Below, in pieces: positions 1-21,515 of a stretch of DNA of 64,000 nucleotides. Under the pieces are notes generated by a model, which was given only the letters and a program-made list of their open reading frames with translations, was not told where the DNA came from and did not search any database. Position 1 is the stretch's first letter. Every line of letters begins with the position of its first letter. Made by a program: the position numbers and the translations under genes. Origin of the DNA: Oreohelix idahoensis (Eukaryota; Mollusca; Gastropoda; Stylommatophora; Oreohelicidae); the NCBI GenBank assembly GCA_024509875.1, contig JAMPIV010021267.1:1-64000 (forward strand), in the 5' to 3' direction.

Positions 1-10786
<10,786 letters not shown>

Positions 10787-10814
10787 TTTTAAATAAATAT
10801 TTTTAAGGGGCTGA

Positions 10815-11651
10815 ATGGGAATATGGTGTTCAAAGATTAATGCTTAGAGAGCCTATTCCTTCCGTTCCGAAGGTTTCCATTGAAGGAGTAGCAATAGATG
10901 TATTTGTTATGGAGGATTCTTTCCGTTTAGTAATCTCACTGGTTTTAGTTTAGTGTCGTTTTGTTTGAGATAGAAAACCGTCTGGACACAAACAGTTATT
11001 TGCCAGACTGAACAAGGCAAAATACTTTTCAAAGTTGGATCTTAGTAAAGGCTATTACCAGATCCCAGTGAAGCCTGAAGTGAGACCTTATTTGGCTTTT
11101 AGCACTTCGGATGGACATTATGAATTCAATATGCTACCATTCGGACTGAAAAATGCTCCGAGTGTATTTTCAAGGTAGATGCGCAAATTGTTGGATCCCC
11201 TGAATAACCCATGTATCACGAATTTCATGGATGATATTCTCGTCGCCACAGAGACATTTGAAGAACACATTGAAGCTCTGGAGATGTTGTTTGATAGACT
11301 TCGGGAGGCGAACTTAACTGCTAGGCCAACAAAATGTTGTATTGGATGCAAGAGTTGGAATTCTTGGGACACACTGTATATCAGGGTAATATGACCCCTG
11401 ATCCTAAGAACTTGGAAAAACTGCAGAGAGCACCTAGGCCACAAACAAAAAAAGACGTGCGATCATTCGTGTCGTTATGCGGATTTTATCAGAAATACAT
11501 CAAAAATTTTAACGCTATATGTGCTCCTCTGACTGATCTGACTCGCAAGGGACTTCCAGATAAAATTATTTGGACTGCACAATGTGAACTAGCGTTCCAA
11601 GAGTTAAAGGAAAAACTCACTAGCAAGCCTATTCTCAAACTGCAAAATTAG
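10815..11651 (+). pseudogene. Mirrored gypsy reverse transcriptase fragment
   Basis: This is the left-arm copy of the RT coded at 18647-20071 on the minus strand. The palm region with the FMDD box is recognisable near 11220-11240, and the thumb continues to the PILKLQN stop at 11649. Breaks seen here but not in the right arm include an in-frame TAG at about 11177, a one-base loss near 11353, a ~70 bp deletion at 10985 that removes the LCIDYRKLN region, and many small changes before 10990. It is non-coding and may be a sequencing artefact rather than a real paralogue. Confidence 0.8.
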
Positions 11652-11738
11652 AGTAGTGGCAGACGTGAGGAGTAATTTTACCTATGTGTATCGCTGGTTT
11701 TGGAACTTGCCATAGGCATGTTTTCAAGTGGGGAGATG

Positions 11739-13615
11739 TGTAGTGAAATTGACAGAGATACAACGGTAAAATCCCTCCAAAGATAACATTTAAGGATAAA
11801 AACATAATGCGTAGGCTGTGAATAGTACATGATCGCCTAGACCGCGGGTCATCATCCTCCATAATAATTGACTTGCTAGACAGGAGGGGAACGGCGGATC
11901 AAAAAGGAAAAAAATATGACTGGAAAGATTGCGTGAGACTGGAAAGGCTAAGGAGACGCAATTGGGGGGGAAACGGAGAAAAGTCACGTTTCCCAAGTTG
12001 ACATAAAAAGTAAGCAACTCGACAGAAGGGACCTAGATATGTTACGCCACAGTCATTTATTGGACGCTTTTGCGCGATACCAAGCCCTTGATTTGAATTC
12101 AGCGGCTAAACGCAGATGTTAGGAATATTACAAAAATTAAAAAGTACTTTTTTTCTTAATATTAATGTTAGGAATATAAAAATTAGCTGGCCGGATGGCC
12201 TATTCTGAGCAGTGAACTAATATGTTCTTAATTTTACAGACGGATAGATAATATTGAAGATAATGACAAAAGACAGTGTTGTTCACATCATCGACAGACT
12301 GTATTGAATCTAAAAGTGTCGCTAATTGCCCAAAAAAACACGACCTCGAAACGCAGGTGTTCAAATCTACGTAGTATGGAAGAGAAGGGATATTTGTGGT
12401 GGCTGTGTCTAAAAATAACTTTTAACGACAAAATTTTGGAGGGGAGAGAAAGGTTGGTTCAAAAATCGAGTACATTTTGTAGAAACACAAGTAGAGACGG
12501 ACAGACTAACAGATAACCATCCATACTTGACTGAAGCATGACTGAAATGACTTTATGGTAGGAAATTTGAAATTTAAAATAAACCTAGGCAGTGATTGGC
12601 CACAGACAATCATATCATTAGCGCTCAGACGCGAAAGTGGGGCCATTCTTCAATAGTTGTTCAGTGATAGACACAGATTTTAAAGTGTGGTGATTTCCAT
12701 ATGAAAGAAAGTGTAATAAATTTAGGGACGCCATACTATAGCCAGCAGCTCAGCTGAGTTTTGCTAGCAATTCTGTGTTATTTATTCATAATCTGGTAAG
12801 ATTGAAATTATTTCCTTATATATTTTGAATATTGAGCTGCGAGTTTCTGTTGTCAACCAAGCAGTGTCTATTCAGTTGGTGACTTTACTCGAGTGTATCT
12901 GTGCAGTACTTGTGACAGAGACCACCATTATTGCCCGCCAGCACAGAGAGGTGGGACCACCAGATTTCAGCACCAGAGCTACAACTAAAAGATGAGTGAG
13001 CATCTGGTCTGCTGGACATTCACCAACCCCGTTTAGTTACTAATACCCTCATAAAAATTCCCACCATTTTCTGGACACTGTGTAGTCAATATAGACAGGT
13101 GTGATGAGGCCACCCCAACAGCACAAACATTAACTATCCTCCCAAGTAGATGACTACTAGAACATTTTAATAAAACTACTAGTATAGTACATATCTATGT
13201 ACACTATTGCATTTATGATATAATATTCCATGCATTTCTTTCATAATTTCTAAATCCTTTTAAGTTCTGGTCAACCTAAAAAATTGATCCAGAACAAAAT
13301 AAATGTAATATAATTTTATCAAAAATTTTACACACGTGAGTTAGTTCAGTGTATTTTAACATTTATTAATATTATTAGTCTTGTTAAATATCTGTGGGTA
13401 TATCTATAACCTATTACACCACACTACATATCATAACCCTAGACACTTTACGTAGCCACATTCATTAAAAAAAATTAAGTGTGAGGTCGTAGTGGTAGCA
13501 AGAAAGGCCTTCTGACAATTCTCAACTACATTTTATCTCAGGAGCCTTCACAGCTGGCCTCATACAATTACATTTAGTAATATCAACATCATCCAATACC
13601 ATCAACACCACTACA
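11739..13615 (+). repeat. Mirrored LTR copy (internally deleted)
   Basis: It begins TGTAGTG and ends CACTACA like the two LTRs of the gypsy element, but it is 1877 bp because ~378 bp are missing near 12834. It is followed by GGCAT, the complement of the ATGCC target duplication, and then by the same LINE. At the few sites where the two gypsy LTRs differ, this copy carries the apparent consensus base; it also has private differences concentrated between about 12110 and 12330. Confidence 0.85.
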
Positions 13616-15105
13616 GGCATGATGGTATAACACCAGAAATGGTTAAGTACATGGGAGCATCAGGCAACCTATTACTCTTAAGGGTCCTACAGGCAGCGTG
13701 GTGCAACAAGACCATACCAAAGGATTGGGAGATTGCCATCATAACACCAATTTTCAAAAAGGGTGACAATAGACAATGTGGAAACCATAGAGGCATATCA
13801 CTTCTCAGTGTCCCTGGTAAAATCTACTCTAGAATCCTAGAGCAGAGACCCCGACGCCTAGCTGAGCCACAATTGGATGAGGTCCAGTGTGGATTCCGAG
13901 CAAACTGAAGTACTCAAGACCTAATCTTCACACTCAGACAGCTGAGTGAAAAGGCCCTTGAGTATAAGAGTGAGATCCATCTTTGTTTCATAGATCTGGA
14001 AAAGGCGTTTGACAGGGTCCCCTGGAGCAAACTTTGGGACGGTTTGGCAAGGAAGAACATTCCAGTATCTCTGATTCATGCTATACAGAGCTTCTACAAG
14101 TCTTGCAGAAATTATGTGAGGACAGCAAACCATAAGTCAGAAGAGTTCAGGACCACCACTGGTGTAAGACAAGGTGATATCCTGTCACCTTATCTTTTCA
14201 TACTCCTCATGGACGATGTTATCAAGGCATGTAAGGAGAGAACAAGAAAGTATTCAGTGGGATACTGGAAGATGAAACAGGTATGTATTTCAGAGCTGGC
14301 ATTTGCTGATGATGTTGCCCTGATTGCTAAATCAGAGGCACATCTCCAATCCAACCTGCAAGTATGGAAGAAAGAGCTGGAAAAGAGAGGGATGGTCATA
14401 AGCAGCTCTAAAACAAAATCCATGGTGATATCACGAGAAGAAAGAAGACATCAGATTAAGCTGGGAGAACAGGTCCTGGAGCAGGTCGACCACTTTAAAT
14501 ATCTCGGAGCTATTATAGACTGAAAGGGAGGCATCAAAGAAGAGTTGGCCACTCGAAAAGCTGCAGCTGGGAGACTTTTTCAGGCCATAAATTGAGGATT
14601 CCCCAGCAAGAGAGAGGTTGGTAAGAAAACAAAGATGGCTGTATAACGCTCCACCTATGTCACAGTCTTGACATATGGATGCAAGTCATGTACAATGACT
14701 ACAACCCACAAAAGCCAGATCCAAACCTCAGAAATGAGGTATCTGAGGAAGGTGGTTGAAGTAACAAGAAGAGACATGGTCCGCAACCAGACGATATGTC
14801 AAAGCCTAAAATCCCGCCCCCTGCAGACCCAAGTAGCACAGTCCCAACTAAGATGGTTTGGCCATGTCTGCAGAATGGGAAAAGATCAGCTACCATGACA
14901 AGCATGGGAAACAAAGAGCCAGGGATCTAGACCCCCAGGACGACCCAGAGTTTGCTGGGAGGACAACATTAGACAATCTTTGAAGGACCGAGGACTAGAA
15001 TGGAACTAGGCCAGGAGGAAGACAGCCGATAGAATAGTCTGGCGCTCTCTCTTCCAAACCTCTACACCTCACGGTAGAAGGGGAACGACTAAGTAAGTAA
15101 GTAAT
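13616..15105 (+). pseudogene. LINE A (RTE/CR1-like) RT and 3' end, left copy
   Basis: One reading frame runs from about 13621 to the tail, with stops at 13906, 14521, 14593 and 14644 among others. It codes for the RT domain: fingers with the PIFKKGD and GISLLS motifs, palm (IDLEKAFDRVPW near 13996), the TGVRQGDILSPYLF block near 14160, and the FADDVAL catalytic box near 14305. A C-terminal region with a LRWFGHVCRM motif near 14850 follows. It ends in a (TAAG)n tail at about 15090-15105. The EN domain is absent. Other copies of the family lie at 15163, 32743, 44012 and 61175. It is a dead retroposon, and its upstream boundary is the LTR. Confidence 0.85.
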
Positions 15106-15159
15106 AATTTCCTGCATCAGGAATTTTCAAACAAAAATAACAATCTTCACCTAAAATGT
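14761..15159. other. Loop between the inverted-repeat arms
   Basis: The loop holds the last ~335 bp of the plus-strand LINE A copy, ending in a (TAAG)n tail at about 15090-15105, and then roughly 55 bp of unique AT-rich sequence. The right-arm LINE is cut off at 15163, so the LINE 3' tail is present only once. The loop is therefore asymmetric: one LINE copy is complete at its 3' end and the mirrored one is not. Confidence 0.8.
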
Positions 15160-15162
15160 TAA

Positions 15163-16299
15163 GACCACCTTCCTCAGATACCTCATTTCTGAGGTTTGGA
15201 TCTGGCTTTTATGGGTTGTAGTCATTGCCCATGACTCGCATCCATATGTCAAGACTGGGACATAGGTGGAGCGGTATACAGCCATCTTTGTTTTCTTACC
15301 AACCTCTCTCTTGCTGAGGAATCCTCAATTTATGGCCTGAAAAAGTCTCCCAGCTGCAGCTTTTCGAGTGGCCAACTCTTCTTTGATGCCTCCCTTTCGG
15401 TCTATAATAGCTCCGAGATATTTAAAGTGGTCGACCTGCTCCAGGACCTGTTCTCCCAGCTTAATCTGATGTCTTCTTTCTTCTCGTGATATCACCATGG
15501 ATTTTGTTTTAGAGCTGCTTATGACCATCCCTCTCTTTTCCAGCTCTTTCTTCCATACTTGCAGGTTGGATTGGAGATGTGCCTCTGATTTAGCAATCAG
15601 GGCAACATCATCAGCAAATGCCAGCTCTGAAATACATACCTGTTTCATCTTCCAGTATCCCACTGAATACTTTCTTGTTCTCTCCTTACATGCCTTGATA
15701 ACATCGTCCATGAGGAGTATGAAAAGATAAGGTGACAGGATATCACCTTGTCTTACACCAGTGGTGGTCCTGAACTCTTCTGACTTATGGTTTGCTGTCC
15801 TCACATAATTTCTGCAAGACTTGTAGAAGCTCTGTATAGCATGAATCAGAGATACTGGAATGTTCTTCCTTGCCAAACCGTCCCAAAGTTTGCTCCAGGG
15901 GACCCTGTCAAACGCCTTTTCCAGATCTATGAAACAAAGATGGATCTCACTCTTATACTCAAGGGCCTTTTCACTCAGCTGTCTGAGTGTGAAGATTAGG
16001 TCTTGAGTACTTCAGTTTGCTCGGAATCCACACTGGACCTCATCCAATTGTGGCTCAGCTAGGCGTCGGGGTCTCTGCTCTAGGATTCTAGAGTAGATTT
16101 TACCAGGGACACTGAGAAGTGATATGCCTCTATGGTTTCCACATTGTCTATTGTCACCCTTTTTGAAAATTGGTGTTATGATGGCAATCTCCCAATCCTT
16201 TGGTATGGTCTTGTTGCACCACGCTGCCTGTAGGACCCTTAAGAGTAATAGGTTGCCTGATGCTCCCATGTACTTAACCATTTCTGGTGTTATACCATC
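15163..16299 (-). pseudogene. LINE A RT, right copy, 3'-truncated
   Basis: This is the mirrored equivalent of the copy at 13616. The main RT frame (15325-15876) is 183 codons and carries the TGVRQGD, FADDVAL and HFKYLG blocks; the codon that is TGA in the left copy is CGA here. A second segment (16012-16281) encodes the fingers with the PIFKKGD motif. The 3' end of the family after the YLRKVV region is missing. At 16300-16304 the gypsy 3' LTR follows, preceded by ATGCC. Confidence 0.85.
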
Positions 16300-16304
16300 A
16301 TGCC

Positions 16305-18559
16305 TGTAGTGGTGTTGATGGTATTGGATGATGTTGATATTACTAAATGTAATTGTATGAGGCCAGCTGTGAAGGCTCCTGAGATAAAATGTAGTTGAGA
16401 ATTGTCAGAAGGCCTTTCTTGCTACCACTACGACCTCACACTTAATTTTTTTTAATGAATGTGGCTACGTAAAGTGTCTAGGGTTATGATATGTAGTGTG
16501 GTGTAATAGGTTATAGATATACCCACAGATATTTAACAAGACTAATAATATTAATAAATGTTAAAATACACTGAACTAACTCACGTGTGTAAAATTTTTG
16601 ATAAAATTATATTACATTTATTTTGTTCTGGATCAATTTTTTAGGTTGACCAGAACTTAAAAGGATTTAGAAATTATGAAAGAAATGCATGGAATATTAT
16701 ATCATAAATGCAATAGTGTACATAGATATGTACTATACTAGTAGTTTTATTAAAATGTTCTAGTAGTCATCTACTTGGGAGGATAGTTAATGTTTGTGCT
16801 GTTGGGGTGGCCTCATCACACCTGTCTATATTGACTACACAGTGTCCAGAAAATGGTGGGAATTTTTATGAGGGTATTAGTAACTAAACGGGGTTGGTGA
16901 ATGTCCAGCAGACCAGAGGCTCACTCATCTTTTAGTTGTAGCTCTGGTGCTGAAATCTGGTGGTCCCACCTCTCTGTGCTGGCGGGCAATAATGGTGGTC
17001 TCTGTCACAAGTACTGCACAGATACACTCGGGTAAAGTCACCAACTGAATAGTCACTGCTTGGTTGACAACAGAAACTCGCAGCTCTGCAATCAAAGTAT
17101 GGGCCATGTGTCAAAATCTATTCTCTACCCACGTCTGGACACAACACTGACACAACAACCACATCATACAGACAGGTCAGATCTCTCTGACCAAACAGCA
17201 CATTTACCATGGTGGTTTTACATCAGATAGATCCTCCCAGACTATAGATTCTGAAAAATATTTATTAGTTTTCTGCTCTAAAAGAGGACAGGCAACACGT
17301 TTCATTATTCTCAACACCCGATCTGTCTTGCATAATCCTTGCTGGAGTTTATGTACATTGTTGGTCCCTAGACCCTGACTAGGGCGGGGGGTCTAGAGCA
17401 AATCCCTACTTGTTTGTAAGGCTAGATTTCGATATGGCAGTATCAAATCACTCAAACATGAAACAATATTCAAAATATATAAGGAAATAATTTCAATCTT
17501 ACCAGATTATGAATAAATAACACAGAACTGCTAGCAAAACTCAGCTGAGCTGCTGGCTATAGTATGGCGTCCCTAAATTTCTTACACTTTCTTTCATATG
17601 GAAATCACCACACTTTAAAATCTGTGTCTATCACTGAACAACTATTGAAGAATGGCCCCACTTTCGCGTCTGAGCGCTAATGATATGATTGTCTGTGGCC
17701 AATCACTGCCTAGTTTTATTTTAAATTCAAATTTCCTACCATAAAGTCATTTCAGTCATGCTTCAGTCAAGTATGGATGGTTATCTGTTAGTCTGTCCGT
17801 CTCTACTTGTGTTTCTACAAAATGTACTCGATTTTTGAACCAACCTTTCTCTCCCCTCCAAAATTTTGTCGTTAAAAGTTATTTTTAGACACAGCCACCA
17901 CAAATATCCCTTCTCTTCCATATTACGTAGATTTGAACACCTGCGTTTCGAGATCGTGTTTTTTTGTGCAAAATAGCGACACTTTTAGATTCAATACAGT
18001 CTGTCGAAGATGTAAACTACACTGTCTTTTGTCATTATCTTCAATATTATCTATCCGTCTGTAAAATTAAGAACATATTTGTTCACTGCTCAGAATGGGC
18101 CATCCGGCCAGCTAATTTTTATATTCCTAACATTAATATTAAGAAAAAAAGTACTTTTTAAATTTTGTAATATTCCAAACATCTGCGTTTTAGCCGCTGA
18201 ATTCAAATCAAGGGCTTGGTATTGCAAAAGCGTCCAATAAATGACTGTGGCGTATTATATCTAAGGTCCCTTCTGTCGAGTTGCTTACTTTTTATGTCAA
18301 CTTGGGAAACGTGACTTTTCTCCGTTTCCCCCCCAATTGCGTCTCCGTAGCCTTTCTAGTCTCACGCAATCTTTCCAGTCATATTTTTTTCCTTTTTGAT
18401 CCGCCGTTCCCCTCCTGTTTAGCAAGTCAATTATTATGGAGGATGATGACCCGCGGTCTAGGCGATCATGTACTATTCACAGCCTACGCATTATGTTTTT
18501 ATCCTTAAATGTTATCTTTGGAGGGATTTTACCGTTGTATCTCTGTCAATTTCACTACA
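16305..18559 (-). repeat. 3' LTR of the gypsy element
   Basis: The LTR is 2255 bp, which is long for gypsy elements, and has 7 bp inverted ends TGTAGTG/CACTACA. It adjoins the polypurine tract at 18560-18570. It is nearly identical to the 5' LTR; private differences include sites near 16332, 16918 and 17030. Short antisense open frames inside it are not supported as genes. Confidence 0.92.
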
Positions 18560-18570
18560 CATCTCCCCAC
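18560..18570 (-). other. Polypurine tract
   Basis: Read on the minus strand, GTGGGGAGATG sits immediately upstream of the 3' LTR. This is the position and composition of a plus-strand primer site in LTR retrotransposons. The mirrored copy is at about 11728-11738. Confidence 0.75.
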
Positions 18571-18646
18571 TTGAAAACATGCCTATGGCAAGTTCCAAAA
18601 CCAGCGATACACATAGGTAAAATTACTCCTCACGTCTGCCACTACT
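18571..18646 (-). other. Short non-coding stretch where RNase H would be expected
   Basis: About 75-90 bp separate the RT stop codon from the polypurine tract. A gypsy RNase H needs roughly 350-400 bp and begins with a TDAS-type motif, which I do not see in any frame. The mirrored copy shows the same short gap, so the loss predates or is shared with the inverted repeat. Confidence 0.7.
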
Positions 18647-20071
18647 CTAATTTTGCAGTTTGAGAATAGGCTTGCTAGTGAGTTTTTCCTTTAACTCTTG
18701 GAACGCTAGTTCACATTGTGCAGTCCAAATAATTTTATCTGGAAGTCCCTTGCGAGTCAGATCAGTCAGAGGAGCACAAATAGCGTTAAAATTTTTGATG
18801 TATTTCTGATAAAATCCGCATAACGACACGAATGATCGCACGTCCTTTTTTGTTTGTGGCCTAGGTGCTCTCTGCAGTTTTTCCAAATTCTTAGGATCAG
18901 GGGTCATATTACCCTGATATACAGTGTGTCCCAAGAATTCCAACTCCTTGCATCCAATACAACATTTTGTTGGCCTAGCAGTTAAGTTCGCCTCCCGAAG
19001 TCTATCAAACAACATCTCCAGAGCTTCAATGTGTTCTTCAAATGTCTCTGTGGCGACGAGAATATCATCCATGAAATTCGTGATACATGGGTTATTCAGG
19101 GGATCCAACAATTTGCGCATCATCCTTGAAAACACACTCGGAGCATTTTTCAGTCCGAATGGTAGCATATTGAATTCATAATGTCCATCCGAAGTGCTAA
19201 AAGCCAAATAAGGTCTCACTTCAGGTTTCACTGGGATCTGGTAATAGCCTTTACTAAGATCCACCTTTGAAAAGTATTTTGCCTTGTTCAGTCTGGCAAA
19301 TAACTGTTTTGTGTCTGGTAATGGATCCACTTGTCCTTCTGTGACAGCATTCAGTTTCCTGTAATCTATGCACAGTCTGTGTTCCCCAGACGGTTTTCTC
19401 AACAAAACGACACTAGAACTAAAAGATGATTCACTGTGCGAAATAATCCCCTCCTTCAACAAATACTCTATTTCTTCCTTCAATGCCTTCTCCTTCGCGA
19501 ACGGAATAGAATAGGCTCTCATACAGATTGGGTTTGAGTCTACCAGTTTCATGTCATACTGTAGCAAATTTGTATGGCCTGGTTTATCTGTTAATACATC
19601 TGTATGTTCCTCCAGAACTTGCTGAACTCTCTCCCTCTGGTTTTTAGTCAGGTGCTTACTGACTTTTACCTGTGCTGCTGTTTCACAAGGATGTAATGGG
19701 TATTCATGTGAGGTGAGTGGTTCTTTTTGCATCTGGGTTGCAATAGCCAAGGTCAATAAGGGGGTGCTTTCCTGGAGTGGTCTGTCCAGATACTTCTTTA
19801 ACAGGTTTACATGATAAACTTTTTCCTTCCCCTTTTTGTCAATTTTATAGTTTGTTCTAGACACCTTCTCTAGAACCGTATATGGACCTTGCCAACCAAT
19901 TTGTAATTTATTCTGGCTTCCGGGTAGTAGAAGCAGCACCTTCTCTCCGACTGCCAGTTCCCTGTCCTTTGCCTTCCTATTAAAATATGCTGCATGTTTC
20001 TTCCTGGCTTGTTTTAAATTATCATTTGCCAGTTTCCATCCAGCTTTCAAACGATTGGTCAGTTCGTTCAC
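18647..20071 (-). CDS. Integrase C-terminus plus reverse transcriptase (gypsy pol, 3' part)
   Basis: The frame is 474 codons and open on the 5' side, so the first methionine is only conventional. Residues ~1-100 resemble the integrase C-terminal region, with GPYTVLEKVS and YHVNLLKKYL blocks. RT occupies ~165-474: LCIDYRKLN at 233-241, VDLSKGYYQI with catalytic D271, the FGLKNAPSVF block near 305, and FMDD at 333-336 with catalytic D335 and D336. The thumb (FLGHTVYQ, SFVSLCGFYQKYI) follows and the frame stops after PILKLQN, just where RNase H normally begins. An upstream one-base shift near 20160 separates it from the protease-integrase frame. RT copies the element RNA into DNA in cytoplasmic particles. 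Confidence 0.88.
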   Translation of the reverse strand: MNELTNRLKAGWKLANDNLKQARKKHAAYFNRKAKDRELAVGEKVLLLLPGSQNKLQIGWQGPYTVLEKVSRTNYKIDKKGKEKVYHVNLLKKYLDRPLQESTPLLTLAIATQMQKEPLTSHEYPLHPCETAAQVKVSKHLTKNQRERVQQVLEEHTDVLTDKPGHTNLLQYDMKLVDSNPICMRAYSIPFAKEKALKEEIEYLLKEGIISHSESSFSSSVVLLRKPSGEHRLCIDYRKLNAVTEGQVDPLPDTKQLFARLNKAKYFSKVDLSKGYYQIPVKPEVRPYLAFSTSDGHYEFNMLPFGLKNAPSVFSRMMRKLLDPLNNPCITNFMDDILVATETFEEHIEALEMLFDRLREANLTARPTKCCIGCKELEFLGHTVYQGNMTPDPKNLEKLQRAPRPQTKKDVRSFVSLCGFYQKYIKNFNAICAPLTDLTRKGLPDKIIWTAQCELAFQELKEKLTSKPILKLQN

Positions 20072-20148
20072 ATATTGATAAGATGAGGTAACAGTCTCTT
20101 CCGCCTTCTCATCTGTCCAGGTCCTTAATAGGGCTTCTAATGGACCTT

Positions 20149-21515
20149 TTATTGGCCTCCCAATAGCAGAGTTGCGGGAGCCATCCCGGTTGAACTATGT
20201 GGTACCTCCCGATATGCAAACAATGCGGCGGGCAGGAATTGATCCCACAGATCCGGTTTTTCGTGTGCCAGCTTTCTCAGGATAGAAATGAGAGTCCCAT
20301 TGAACTTCTCTACCTGGCCGTTCCCTTGTGGATGGTACGGACTACAATGAAAGTGCCTGGCTTGAAATAGCTTAAAAACTTCTTCCGTTAGTTTCCCCTT
20401 GAACTGAGAACCATTATCCGTCAAGATTTGATGCGGGAATCCTAATCGGGTAAATATTGTAAGTAGTGCCTCTGCCACATGTTTTGAATCAATTGATGGC
20501 AGGGCTACCGCCTCTCCCCACATAGAACAAGTGTCCACCAGAGTAAGGATGTAACTGTTCCTCCTCTTGGTCTGAGTGAGAGGTCCTACAATATCCACTG
20601 CAACCCTCTCAAAAGGTGTTCCCACTATGGGCATTTCCCCTAGAGTTGCAGGAGCAGTCCAGTGCTTTGGAGCTACCCTTTGACATTCTGGGCAGGATTT
20701 GACATATCTTTTTATATCCTCCGTTATCCCTGGCCAGAAGTAATGACAAGCTATACGCTGTCCTGTGGCGCTGATCCCCATGTGACCACTGAAGGGAATC
20801 GCATGCCCGAGTTCCATCACTTTATCTCTATATGAAATGGGAAGAACCAGCTGGTTGTGACCATTTGTTCCAGTTCCGGCCTTCCTGTATAAGAGTTTGT
20901 TCTTCATGAAATATTCCCCCTTGCTCGGAGGTGTGTGGCATTTGGGCAATTTTTTAAAACAGGGCTTGAGTGTCCTATCCTCAGCCTGCGCCTTCCTCAT
21001 CTCCTCTGGATGAGCATTTATAGGTTCACCTTCTTCCTCCTTCTTCTGTGACCTGGTCTGCACTGTCGCCATGATCACAGGTTTCTCGGGGTTCCCCAAG
21101 AAGACGTATCTACACCCCAATATCAGAGGGTAGATTGGTTCATCTATCACTGCTGCTCTGATTTCTCCTTCCACATAGCGAGTTTTCACCGTTATCCTTG
21201 CGATGGGAAGTGTCATGAGTGGTATGTCCTTAGTCGCCCCTTGTATTTCCACTGTTTCTGTGGTATACTGACTTGGGTCCACTAGGCTAGACTTCACAAC
21301 TGAATCATAATCCAAACCTGTATCATAAAGGCACCTTATGGTGACCCCATTACAAATAACATCCTCACAAACTGGGGGGTGATAAGGTTCCTGTTGTCCA
21401 TTAGGATTAACCTTTAATCTTTGCGTCCCCGACTTCATGGCAGCAATGTTTGAAGGTTTCCTTCTACAAAATTCGGTGTTATGGTTATCCTTCTTGCACC
21501 ATTTACACCATCTTT
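20149..21515 (-). CDS. CCHC knuckle, aspartic protease and integrase (gypsy pol, 5' part)
   Basis: The frame opens upstream of the first methionine (21438) and includes a zinc knuckle CKWCKKDNHNTEFC (C-X2-C-X4-H-X4-C) at about 21470-21512. From the methionine, the protease motif YDTG is at residues 38-41 and the partner LILGCR at 105-110. Integrase follows directly with no RT between: zinc-binding H212, H219, C249, C252, then catalytic D282 (VDIVGP), D341 (TDNGSQF) and E377 (GQVEKFN) with 35 residues between the last two. All catalytic residues are present. The frame ends at LLLGGQ; the expected continuation (GRPIKGPLEAL) is in another frame, indicating a one-base indel near 20160. Confidence 0.87.

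Larger units (their letters stand above)
10800..14760 (+). repeat. Left arm of large inverted repeat
   Basis: This stretch is the reverse complement of about 15160-19570. Matching points sum to 29920 near the centre (for example 14044 with 15876, 13615 with 16305) and to 30298 farther out, because the left arm lacks about 378 bp near 12834 and about 70 bp near 10985. It contains, in order, a gypsy RT fragment, an LTR, the same 5 bp target duplication and the same flanking LINE as the right arm, so it is a copy of that locus and not an independent insertion. Over 13020-13600 I see no differences by eye; differences appear outward and become frequent at 10800-10990. Confidence 0.9.
15160..19570 (-). 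repeat. Right arm of large inverted repeat
   Basis: This is the mirror of 10800-14760. It carries the 3'-truncated LINE A copy (15163-16299), the 3' LTR (16305-18559) and the RT end of the gypsy element, and it runs without a break into the rest of the gypsy element. Its open reading frames are longer than those of the left arm: the RT frame here is continuous for 474 codons, whereas the mirrored copy has several breaks. This suggests the right arm is the better-supported sequence. Confidence 0.88.

Noticed and set aside
14190..14423. Antisense frames over LINE RT, mirrored at 15497-15730
   Set aside because: They are shadows of the RT frame on the other strand, present twice because of the inverted repeat.
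16925..18663. Small genes inside the LTRs (60-75 codon frames on both strands, repeated at 23587-25169 and 11635-12017)
   Set aside because: They recur only because the LTR is repeated, overlap on opposite strands, and show no motif or coding bias.
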